From contig OY723251.1 of assembly GCA_963210315.1 (NCBI GenBank), positions 1,178,001-1,242,000 of the forward strand: a stretch of 64,000 nt of DNA, given 5' to 3'. Origin of the DNA: Rhynchopus euleeides (taxonomy: Eukaryota > Euglenozoa > Diplonemea > Diplonemida > Diplonemidae). The position numbers were made by a program, and so were the translations under genes. Below, piece after piece: positions 36,651 to 46,737 of this stretch (position 1 is its first letter; the number at the start of each line of letters is the position of its first letter). The notes under the pieces are model-generated. The model was given only the letters and a program-made list of their open reading frames with translations. It made no database searches and was not told the DNA's origin.

Positions 36651-38454
36651 GGCAGTGGTGGGCCGGCTATGGGCCGATCTCGCCCGTACTGGGCCGGCTA
36701 TGGGCCGATCTCGGCAGTGCTGGGCCGGCTATGGGCCGATCTCGCCCGTACTGGGCCGGCTATGGGCCGATCTCGGCAGTGCTGGGCCGGCTATGGGCCG
36801 ATCTCGCCCGTACTGGGCCGGACATGGGCCGATCTCGGCAGTGCTGGGCCGGCTATGGGCCGATCTCGCCCGTACTGGGCCGGCTATGGGCCGATCTCGG
36901 CAGTGCTGGGCCGGCTATGGGCCGATCTCGCCCGTACTGGGCCGGACATGGGCCGATCTCGGCAGTGCTGGGCCGGCTATGGGCCGATCTCGCCCGTACT
37001 GGGCCGGACATGGGCCGATCTCGGCAGTGCTGGGCCGGCTATGGGCCGATCTCGACAGTGCTGGGCCGGCTATGGGCCGATCTCGCCCGTACTGGGCCGG
37101 ACATGGGCCGATCTCGGCAGTGCTGGGCCGGCTATGGGCCGATCTCGCCCGTACTGGGCCGGACATGGGCCGATCTCGGCAGTGCTGGGCCGGCTATGGG
37201 CCGATCTCGCCCGTACTGGGCCGGCTATGGGCCGATCTCGGCAGTGCTGGGCCGGCTATGGGCCGATCTCGGCAGTGCTGGGCCGGCTATGGGCCGATCT
37301 CGCACGTACTGGGCCGGACATGGGCCGATCTCGGCAGTGCTGGGCCGGCTATGGGCCGATGTCGCCCGTACTGGGCCGGATATGGGCCGATCTCGGCAGT
37401 GCTGGGCCGGCTATGGGCCGATCTCGCCCGTACTGGGCCGGCTATGGGCCGATCTCGGCAGTGCTGGGCCGGACATGGGCCGATCTCGGCAGTGCTGGGC
37501 CGGCTATGGGCCGATCTCGGCAGTGCTGGGCCGGCTATGGGCCGATGGCGCCCGTACTGGGCCGGACATGGGCCGATCTCGGCAGTGCTGGGCCGGCTAT
37601 GGGCCGATCTCGCCCGTACTGGGCCGGCTATGGGCCGATCTCGCCCGTACTGGGCCGGACATGGGCCGATCTCGCCCGTACTGGGCCGGACATGGGCCGA
37701 TCTCGGCAGTGCTGGGCCGGCTATGGGCCGATCTCGGCAGTGCTGGGCCGGCTATGGGCCGATCTCGCCCGTACTGGGCCGGACATGGGCCGATCTCGGC
37801 AGTGCTGGGCCGGCTATGGGCCGATCTTGCCCGTACTGGGCCGGCTATGGGCCGATCTCGGCAGTGCTGGGCCGGCTATGGGCCGATCTCGCACGTACTG
37901 GGCCGGACATGGGCCGGCTATGGGCCGATCTCGGCAGTGCTGGGCCGGACATGGGCCGATCTCGGCAGTGCTGGGCCGGCTATGGGCCGATCTCGCACGT
38001 ACTGGGCCGGACATGGGCCGATCTCGGCAGTGCTGGGCCGGCTATGGGCCGATCTCGCCCGTACTGGGCCGGACATGGGCCGATCTCGGCAGTGCTGGGC
38101 CGGACATGGGCCGATCTCGCCCGTACTGGGCCGGGTCCAGGAGTGGTGTCCAGACCCTGGGCCGACCCAGGCTGTGGGTGGTGCATTTTGGTGCATTTTC
38201 CGTCGGTTTAGGTGAAAATTGTCGAATTTTGTCGAAATTTGACGACAGGTGACGAACAGCGAGAATCCCCGAAAAACCGGTTTTTAATTCATTTTTGGGG
38301 GGGGGTCTTCGCTGACGAAGTTTTTGTCGAAGACCCCTGTCGTCGTCGTCAGAACACTGCCGTCTTCGGTGAAAAACCCCCTGAAACAGCCGTTTTCCTA
38401 ATTATGTGACGAACGACGAAGTTTGTCGAAGTTTGTCGACCAGCGAAGACCCCC

Positions 38455-39051
38455 ACACAGAAGTTGTGTGGTTCGCGACAGCGGATATCACACCGAAGTA
38501 AGTTTTTTTTATGGGTGTCCCGCTCCAAAAAGATTCACACGTGATGATGTGTACTTTTGGCAGCGGTGACCAAGCCAGCCCCCCCTCCCATTTTTAAACA
38601 TCAGTCATCCGTGTGGGTATTGCCAGATTTTTTGCGTGACTGCCCCCACCCCCCTGCATGCAGTGGTACGTGGGATGCGGCTGAGCCATTTCCTGGTGCA
38701 GATGCCCCACCCCCATCCCCCCTCCCTCCCACACCACGCCCCCGCCTTTGCCTCCGTATCATACGCGCCCCCACCCTCCCAGCCACACCAAGGAGACCTT
38801 CGGTCTCCTCAATGGCTTTTTCATGCTCTCGAATATTTCTTCGCAGTTGTGGCTGCGCTGCTCCAGAACCGCGGAAGCAGGAAGGTGTGGGTCCGGGGTG
38901 TGCACACGCTGATGCCGAGCAGGTGCTGCTTCCGGGGAGCGGGATGATGTGTTCCATCTTCACTGTGCAGCTGTCTTTTGATACACATCGTATACACCCT
39001 AGACACCCCTGCAGGGCGTGCGCTGTGGCGTGCGGGCCCCACACAGGCACA
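38455..39051. other. Region upstream of UPF2
   Basis: No separate gene is supported. Bases 38640-38800 are C-rich. In-frame codons extend upstream of the chosen UPF2 ATG to 38557 but read as low-complexity sequence, so this is more likely promoter and 5' leader. Confidence 0.5.
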
Positions 39052-42000
39052 ATGCCAGATGGCGAGATAAGCGCTGAAAAACCATGCGACTCACCCGCGC
39101 CCGCTGGGCCTTCCAACGCAGAGGAGATGATGGCCAGCGCAGCGCAGTACTACGCAGCACGCGATGCCCAGCGCGAACAGAATGCGCAGCGCACCGGTGG
39201 GCCTGATAAGAAGAATCTCAAGGCGGACATGAAGAAAAGCGCTGCGTTCGTGAAGCGGGTCAAGTGCCTAGACAAAGAGTCAGACCTTGAGTGGGCGTTG
39301 ACCCAGGCAAGGGCGCTGAACCTCACCAGGTATGTCCGAAGAAGGTGGTGGAGTCGTTGGCTTCTTCTTTGTAACCTCATGGCATGCAATGAAGGGGGGA
39401 AATGGAACACATGGTAACCATTGGCAAGCATGGGTATGCATGCCCGATTATATTCTTTCCAGGAGGCACCGCCAAGGTGCCGCATTGCAGGGCTACACGC
39501 CTGTGTTGCGTTGCAGCCGCAACAGCCCCCCCCCCCCCTAGGGGGGGTCAAATGGGGGTGACAAACACGATTTTTCAAAAAACCGGCGCAGAGGCCCCAA
39601 AGCCCCCGTAAACCCTCCAAACCCCCCCAGATCGGTCCGGAAACCCATCGAACCCCACTTTTCCACCATTCCGGGCACCTCAGGTGCCCGAATTGGGGTA
39701 CCTAAATTTTGTGCCACCGTTTGGTACCGTACAGTGCCACTGTGTGGGAGGTTGGAAAAGAAAATGCCCCAACACACCACATCTGAGGGTTGCAATGCAT
39801 GTTGCTTGCCAACCACGTCATCCGGTGGGTGTCAGGCGCTATGTAGGTGGCATTAGCCAGGTCTTCGATGTGTTCTGGCTTGTATATATACCTCCCTGCC
39901 TGCGGCACAGGCACTGCCTTTGTCCCCCACACCAGCCACAGAGAGCGTATTGTACTCGGTCCACGGTTGCTGATTCATTGTGATGCGTTGTATCCTCGAG
40001 TGAACGTCACACACTAGTGGCACCACCACCCGCCATCCGAGAGCTGTATTGACTTTGCGCGCTTCCGTTGTATTCACCTCGCCACGCATATTGCACCGTT
40101 CAGTACCAGTGCTCTTGGGCCAGGCAAAGTAGACCGCAGCAACTACCAATTCTGGCACAATGGGTACCACGACAGCGCACTTCATGTGTTCCCGGAATGT
40201 ACAGCTCGTGTTGCAACAGTCGTTGTCAACACATCCCGGTTGTGGAGCACTGCTGCACAGGAATCACACGACCATCTGGACTGTTCCGTACCTACAGGCA
40301 GCCTCCCGGTGCATGGTGGCAGGGAGGTATATATACAAGCCAGAACACATCGAAGACCTGGCTAATGCCACCTACATAGCGCCTGACACCCACCGGATGA
40401 CGTGGTTGGCAAGCAACATGCATTGCAACCCTCAGATGTGGTGTGTTGGGGCATTTTCTTTTCCAACCTCCCACACAGTGGCACTGTACGGTACCAAACG
40501 GTGGCACAAAATTTAGGTACCCCAATTCGGGCACCTGAGGTGCCCGGAATGGTGGAAAAGTGGGGTTCGATGGGTTTCCGGACCGATCTGGGGGGGTTTG
40601 GAGGGTTTACGGGGGCTTTGGGGCCTCTGCGCCGGTTTTTTGAAAAATCGTGTTTGTCCACGTAAAAGGGTGGCATTTGACCCCCCCTACCCCCCCCCCC
40701 CCCCCATTTTCTAGTGACATGCGTCTGCTGTGTTCCATTTTGGGGGCGGCCCACCTCCCCCCCTTCGCCGCGGTGCTCATGCTATATTCCAAACACACAG
40801 ATACTCCTCCGAAGTCGCCGCATCGCTGGTGCAGGGCCTGCTGGACACAAAGGACGATATCCTCACAGCCGCTCTCCCCAGCCTGCATACACCGCCCCCA
40901 GTGGTGGGGCAGGGGGCGACCCTCATTGATGTGGTCACGCTGTTCAACTGCACATACCAGGACTTCGACGCTGAGCTCTCGGAGGTTCTGCACAAGGCGC
41001 TGGAGGAGGACCTGGTTCCCCCTGTAGATGCGGCGGACGCCGTTGCGGCTGCGAAGCAGGCAGCCGGGAGGCGATGTGTATTCTTCAAGGTGTTCCTCAA
41101 CATGCAGCTGGCAGGCATCTCCGTGGATGCGAAGCTGCTCAAAAAAATCCTGACCCGCCTGACCGTACCTCCCCCTGCAGCCCCGCAGCCCGCAAGCACC
41201 CCGGAACAAGACGTGTGCATGACGCCTGCCGACAAGTCCTTCTCCTCCAACCTCACAATCATCATGCACCTGCTGAGGCAGGGGGGTTTTGACTTCTTCG
41301 GATTCAAACCTGCAGGGTTTGCAGACGACACCCCTCTCCCCGACACGGCCTCCCCTGAAGATGCCAAGGAGTGGGTGTCGCTCCAGGCTCGCAGGCGGCA
41401 TGCCAAGCCTGTCTTTGGGGAGAAGGAATCGGAGTCGTATAAAAAGGGGTTTTTGAAATACCTTTCCCTTGCTACAAAGTGGTATGAAAGGAAGGTGGCG
41501 GAGTCGGTCGCCTTCGTCAAGGAGTGCTCCGATGTCATTGGGGTGCGGGGGGAGCTGCCTGAGGAGAAGCGGGCTATGCTGGCGGAGAGGAGGAGCGTTG
41601 TCAAACGGCACCACGAAATACTCCGGTACCTTGCGAACTACCTTGATGTGTTGGAGCGCCTGCCTCCAATGAGCGAGGATATCGAGCGGACCTCAGGTGA
41701 GACTTCTTCCAACATTATCTTCAAAAGCGGCCTTTCGTCGTACTACGCGCCTGTTGAAAACTTCGACACTCTGACATGGTTCCGTGACGAGGAGGAGCGT
41801 CAGCTCTATGAGGACTTCCCAGACCCGGCCGACCTCCCTCTCCCCCGGTTCGTCACAAGCGTGTCCCTCCGGAAGGCGATTCTGAAGAAAATCTCGGGGG
41901 GCGGTGCGAGCAGCGCCAGCATCGCCGCCGCAGCTGCGGCAGGGGATAGGGCAGCCTCTGAGTCTGATCCCGCTTTGGAAACGCAACCTGACGCACCGTC

Positions 42001-44911
42001 GCCTTCGCAGCCCAGCGCTGTGTCGTTCGCATCTGATGTCAAAGAGTCCGGCTCTCACACCGTGCTCTCCAAGGCTGGGGGCAGCAGCGATGGGGTTGGG
42101 TCGGCAGCATCCGCATCGGCGGTTCATTCGACTATCAAAAGGAAGATGGATTACACTGCGATTGACGCCCTCATAAAAACCCTCCCTGAGAAGTGTGTCG
42201 GCAGGGTGCAGACCGACGAGTGGCTGTACAACTTCCTGCAGGAGACATATGCCCCCTCCTATGTCGATGCGGAGGAGGGCCCGGGCGAGACGCACGTCTA
42301 CGAAACCCCGCTGGAGGTGGAGTGGGTACTCACCTATGCTGCAGGGTGTCGGAAACGGCTTGCGAAGGCGATATTTGACGTCCCGAGGGGGAATTTCAGC
42401 GCATTTCCATACTACGCGAGGGTGGTTGCCTCCGTTGCGGAGTTTTGGAAGGACTTCGGGCCCAACCTCGTGTCGCAGTTTGAGGAGGAGTTCGCGCAGC
42501 AGCTGGCGCGGCAGAAGCAGCTCTGGGTGGAGGAGCGCCGGAGGAACATCCGGATGCTCTGCGAGCTCTTCAAGATGGGGGTTTACGGGGCGCCGGGGCT
42601 GTTACGCTGCCTCGGGCAGCTGATCGACAGCTTCGTCCACCACAACATCGACGTCTGCTGCCACCTCCTCGAGGGTGCAGGGCGGCCGCTCTACCTTACG
42701 CAGCAGAGCTCCGTGAGGTATCAAAACCTCCTCCTGCAGATCAAGCGGCAGAGGGACAACAAAAACCTCGATGCGCGGGTCGACCTCATGCTTGACACGG
42801 CCATCGCAGAAGGGACGCCGGATCTGACAGGCCCTGGGAAGGCACCGCATGCCAAGAAGAAGCGGAAGCGTGAGCCCCTCGACCTCTATGTCAGACACCT
42901 GCTGTTCACAGAGCACCTCAAGAAGGCCACCCTGCCAGCTGTGCTGCGCGCGTTGCGGCGCCTCCCATGGAGCGAACCGAAGACCCTGCACTACGTTGTC
43001 AAAAATCTGCGGAAGGTGCACAAAGCGCAGTACTCCGCAGTCCCCCTGCTGGTCGCCCTGGCGCAGGCTCTTTCGGAATATCACCCCCCCGTGGGTGTGC
43101 TTCTCGTGGACCTCGTGCTGGAGGACATCCGGTTGGGCCTCGAGCTGTGCCCCCCCCTCACGGAGGGGTCGCAGCCCATCTCCCCCCAGAAACGTCTGCT
43201 CGACATGACGCTCCTCGCCGAGCTATATGCGTCGAAGATGATCGCAGCGTCTGACTTCTTCGGTGCGTTGCTGACCATTCTATACTACGCAGGGTACAAC
43301 GACCCCCCAGGGTACTACTTCCGCATCCGCCTTGTCTGCACCGCGCTGGAGAGCGGGCTGGACTACCTCGTCGCCTCAGGGACACCCCTGCTGTATGTGT
43401 TCCTCCCATTCTTCTTCCAGTACATCCACTGCAAGGCGCATCCTTTCCCCGTCGATCTGGATTACAAGCTTGCGGATCTGACGGAGCAGATCTCGGGGCA
43501 CTGCAGCTCGAAGCATAAGGCGTTCTCCTCCTTCCCCAAGCGCCTCGAGTCTGCAAACATCGCTGTGTGCGCTGTTGTCGCGGCTCTCACCGGGAAGAGA
43601 GGGTCGAGGAACAGGCGCTTGCTGGGCGGGCGGAACCCTCAACTCATCGACTTCATCCGGGGGCTACTCCAAGGTGCAGGCAACCCGTCGTACCTGCGGG
43701 AGAAGATGGCGAAGGGCGTTCCTGCCGACAGTGCGGAACACCTGATTCTCCCAGCAGGCAGCGAGAGCCTGTCGGGGGCTGTGCTGCGGAAGCAGCTGCT
43801 GTCCAACAGCATCGTGCCCTTCCGCAACAAGGTGCATCCCTTGGGCCTCGGGGAGGCGGTGGTGCAGCAGGACGATGAGGACGAGGATGAGGATGAAGAC
43901 GACGAGCTGGAGGAGGAGGACGAGGAGTCTGCCACGCCCTCGCAGGGCGACAGGGCGGCGGAGGGGGCGCCCGCCGAAGGGGGTGGTGGCGTCGGTGGCG
44001 GTGGTGACGGCGATCCCGTCTCGCGGTGTGCGGATCTTGACTACCAGAGGGGGCGGTTCCTGATCCCATCCGTTGCCGGTGCGTTTGCGGGGCGGGGTGC
44101 GCCGCGGGTGGCGTCGGGTGGTGGCGACGAGGAAGGGGCTGCGGATTTCGACGCGATGTTCAACTCTGTTGTGAAGGACTCCTTCGACTCCGCACGCCGG
44201 ACGGTGGAGTACGGCGGGACGCGCAAGAGCATGCACAAGATAGACGACAAGATTGCGCAGACGATGAACATCCCTCTGGGGCAGATCCTGAAACGTTCCA
44301 ACCTGCAGGGGACTAGCACATCATCTGGCGTGCCAAGGCCAGGTGCGGCTGCACCGGCGCCGGCGCCGGCAGCGCCGGTTGTGCCCTCGTCCTCCCAGCC
44401 GGCCGCAAAGACATTCGCTGTTGTGATGCGGAGGAAGAGCGAGCAGGCACCCTCGACAGCGGGGGTGGTCAACCCGGCCGTGTACGGGCTGGCGTCCTCC
44501 GGTGCCCCCTCTACAACAGGGCTGAAGATCGGCAACAAATCGGTCTCCGTTGGGGTGATTCAGGTATGTGGCGTGGGGAGGGGTGGTGTGGGCGGGTGGG
44601 GTAGAGCGGACAACCACCCGCATGCCCTTAGGAGGCCGTGCTCTTGTGATGCTGTGTGCTGACCCCCCCGCCGTGTCTTGCTGTTCGCTCCATCACAACT
44701 CCACATCATCCCCCCCCCTGTTCTTCAGGTTCCGGTTGACTCGAAGCTTGGGAGCAACCAAGAGGACCACCGCCAGCGGGCACGCAACGAGGACGAAGAG
44801 TCGCGCCGGCGCATCCTCGAGTTGCAGAGGCAGGCGCAAGCAGAGGAGGAGTACGGGCCTGGGTGGGACACGCGCGGCAGGCGTGGAAAAGCCACCCGAT
44901 CTGCACAGTAG
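39052..44911 (+). CDS. UPF2: UPF2 nonsense-mediated mRNA decay factor, three exons
   Basis: UPF2 is the cytoplasmic adaptor that binds UPF1 and UPF3 to trigger decay of transcripts with premature stops. Exons are 39052-39329, 40801-44563 and 44729-44911. Donors are GTATGT or GTATGTG, acceptors CAG, and the joined frame encodes 1,407 residues. Residues about 55-385 form a first MIF4G domain (KKSAAFVKRVK...LNLTRYSSEV, with the last motif spanning the exon junction). About 530-770 is the second. About 785-985 is a clear third, with LEDIRLGLE, FRIRLVCTALESG and HPFPVDLDY. An acidic stretch lies near 1115. The C-terminal UPF1-binding region includes FDAMFNSV, KTFAVVMRRKSEQ and, across the last junction, VIQVPVDSKLGSN followed by a Glu/Arg helix. 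The start ATG gives a short Lys/Ala-rich leader typical of the family. Intron 1 (1,471 bp) carries a fold-back element; intron 2 is 165 bp. Confidence 0.93.
39539..40689. mobile_element. Fold-back element in UPF2 intron 1
   Basis: Outer ends TAGGGGGGGTCAAATG (39539-39554) and their exact complement (40674-40689) bound the element. Inside them, 341-bp near-identical arms (39560-39900 and 40318-40658) flank a 417-bp spacer. Poly-C lies immediately outside both ends, consistent with insertion into a poly-C tract of the intron. No transposase is encoded. It is unrelated in sequence to the fold-back at 8707-9668. Confidence 0.85.
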
Positions 44912-45296
44912 AGAGCCGTGTGGATGGGGTGGGGTGTTGCGAAGCGGCAACCACCGCGACTGGGCCCAAACAGCATGTTACATGACGGGTGGAACCTGCA
45001 GCATCGAGGCATGCCCCCTGCCCCTTCCCAGCAAACGGAGACTCGCAACGAAGAACGAAGGATCCACGCCTGCGGCGTGTGCGTCATGAAACCAGCCGGA
45101 CTTTGCATCGGAGATCGAACCATGTGTGGTAGAACGCCGTCGCTGCGTTGGTGCGATGCGTGTGGGGGTGTGGGTGTGGGTGTGGGTATTGTCAACTTCG
45201 CCCGTCGGCGAAAGCGGGGGGGAAAGGGGTGTGTGTGTGCCAGCAGAGGGCAGCAGGGGGATGCAGACCGCATAGCTGCAAAAAGAAAATTGTTGG
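44912..45296. other. Intergenic region after UPF2
   Basis: No gene seen. A GTGTGGG-rich patch (45160-45195) is the only feature. The UPF2 polyadenylation site should lie here, but I see no clear signal. Confidence 0.5.
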
Positions 45297-45486
45297 TTTT
45301 CTACCAGGCTTGCTCCTAACATGGAATACGGAATACAGTCTCCGAAATTTCCCGATTTTTTTCTAAGGATTTTCCTTAGGAAACTTTTTCCGAGGGGGGA
45401 TGAGGATGAGTCCTCCAGACACCCGCCCCTCTTCTGTTTCTTCCCGGCAGCCAAAAAACCGGTGTTCTTTCCAGCCAAGACCCAGA

Positions 45487-45547
45487 TGTTCACTACCGTG
45501 GCCTCCGGCGGCTGGGGGGCTCTGCCCCCCAGACCCCCCTGTGGCTT
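45487..45547 (+). repeat. GC-rich hairpin repeat, copy 1
   Basis: It has the CTACCGTGGCCTCCGGCGG core followed by a C/G hairpin (CTGGGGGGC / GCCCCCCAG) and GACCCCCCTGTGGC. The same unit recurs at about 58465, 58620, 59734 and 59991. This copy lies inside the hAT-like element. Confidence 0.9.
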
Positions 45548-46111
45548 GTGCCTGTCTTGTCACCAAGTCCTTCCGCGTATGCCACTATGGCATGTCAAGA
45601 AGGGGTGTCGTTGGAAAAAACGGTCCCGAAACCCATTTTTTGCTTTCATCCGGCAGCTGATGATGGCGGGATCACTGGTCACAGGAGAGATGAGCCGTGG
45701 GCGCCGGATACCCCATCTAGCGAGTCGAACCAGTGGGAACTGTCAGGTGGCGCCGACCCGATAGGAAGTCATCAGGCCGCCCAGCGCCTCATGCTGTTGA
45801 GGCAACCATCGCATGCATCGGTCGTACGCGCCATCGGGGCTGTCCGAAGCCGCGCCCCAAAGCGCCGAGGGGACCGGAGGAAGGAGGGTGATCCACTGCG
45901 GGTGGTGGCATTGGCGGGCACCCACTACGAGAAGGTCGTAGCGTCCGCGGCGCTAGCAGAGCTGAAGAGGTCAGCGAAGCGCACCACCCTGACCGCGCAG
46001 AACACGGGTGGCGAGCGACTGGACCTGGGGCTGCCAGTGGTGGTCTCGATCGAGGAGGCCTTCACCATGCGGTTCCGGTCGCGGCAGTCGTACCGAAACG
46101 AGCGCCCATGA
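45548..46111 (+). pseudogene. OTU-like protease fragment inside the hAT-like element
   Basis: The open frame encodes RVVALAGTHYEKV at about 45898-45936. This closely matches RVIALAGDHYEQV around the catalytic histidine of the retroelement OTU domain at 52317-52355. The catalytic-cysteine half of the domain is not recognisable upstream, so this looks like a captured or decayed 3' fragment. About 55 residues of unrecognised, charged sequence follow to the stop. An in-frame ATG lies at 45587. It is unlikely to be an active enzyme. Confidence 0.55.
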
Positions 46112-46280
46112 GTGATTTGTGACAGAATTTTCCAAGGCAGTGCACTGCGTGAGGTTGTGGCACTGACACAGGGAACTGTTGGGTCAGAAATCCAAGGCAA
46201 AAATCCTTAGAAAAAAGCAGGAATACATTTCCGGAATTTTGGCTATTTTTCAAGGAATACGGAGCAAGCCTGTTTTCTAC

Positions 46281-46737
46281 ACACCACACGGGTGTGTCTA
46301 ACAAATCAACGAATCGGGGTCGGGGGGGTTCCTGCTCGGGTGTGCCTGTCGGGAAGCACGAGCAGCTGGGACGCAATGGGGGGTGGGGTGGGGAGGTAGG
46401 TGTGCGTGTGGTGTTCGGTAAGAGTCAACGTTGCTAACCCCGTGAACCCGCTGACCCGAGCAGCGCAGGTGCAAACCGCCGAATTTACGCCCGCACCGCC
46501 GCCTCTCTCCATCACTCCCCACTCCCCGACCTCCCCCGCCCACAGCCACACCAGCTCTCGCCTGGATATCCCCCCACGATCGCATTGGTCAGCCACGCAC
46601 GCTTCCCCAGCACCCCACAATCAAAATCGGAAGCTTCGCGCCCAACACTTTATGAACACATGCCACGCCGGCACACCACCCTACCCACGCACCACTTCTC
46701 CTTCAGGCCCCTCCCCTCCACCCACGCCTGCAGCCCT
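46281..46737. other. Leader region of the coiled-coil gene
   Basis: No gene of its own. In-frame ATGs at 46585 and 46651 could extend the next gene, but the added residues are Pro/His/Thr-rich and C-biased like other leaders in the window. Confidence 0.5.

Larger units (their letters stand above)
21832..38136. repeat. Satellite array C, ~16.3 kb of 31-bp units
   Basis: About 525 units share GGGCCGATCTCG and CTGGGCCGG. Two linked subtypes dominate: GGCAGTGCT and GCCCGTACT (or GCACGTACT), with GGCTATG, GGACATG or GGATATG at the junction. A few units are 20 bp, having lost 11 bp (for example near 22807, 23261 and 25482). Units contain no + strand stop codon and 31 is not a multiple of three, so all three + frames stay open for kilobases. 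The resulting giant frames (one spans 24592-38211) are a property of the repeat and no evidence of a protein. Confidence 0.97.
19053..38454. mobile_element. Putative TIR-bounded element carrying the satellite block
   Basis: GGGGGTCTTCGCT at 19053-19065 is exactly inverted at 38442-38454, and both ends are flanked by ACA (19050-19052 and 38455-38457). The same 13-bp ends bound the 108-bp element at 50579-50686. That element's interior (GTGCATTTTGGTGCATTT, then GACGAAGTTTGTCGAAG up to the right end) matches 38182-38215 and 38418-38454. It is therefore plausible that the block is a large relative of that MITE, swollen by satellite expansion. A third TIR-like copy at 38301-38313 complicates the right end. 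No transposase is seen. A 3-bp duplication with G-rich ends is compatible with a PIF/Harbinger-like element, but this is inference. Confidence 0.5.
45305..46272. mobile_element. Non-autonomous hAT-like DNA transposon
   Basis: The ends CAGGCTTGCTCC (45305-45316) and GGAGCAAGCCTG (46261-46272) are perfect 12-bp inverted repeats, with a further inverted match inside (TTTTTTCTAAGGATTTT). The element is flanked by the 8-bp direct repeat TTTTCTAC (45297-45304 and 46273-46280). An 8-bp duplication with T at position 2 and A at position 7, and ends starting CAG, are hallmarks of hAT elements. No transposase is present. The interior holds one copy of a GC-rich hairpin repeat and a fragment of an OTU-like protease. 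Confidence 0.85.

Noticed and set aside
20846..38252. Giant open reading frames (700 to over 4,500 codons) across the satellite
   Set aside because: The 31-bp unit has no + strand stop and shifts frame every unit, so all three + frames stay open and encode the same 31-residue repeat out of phase. No start context, splice signals or non-repeat domain supports a protein.
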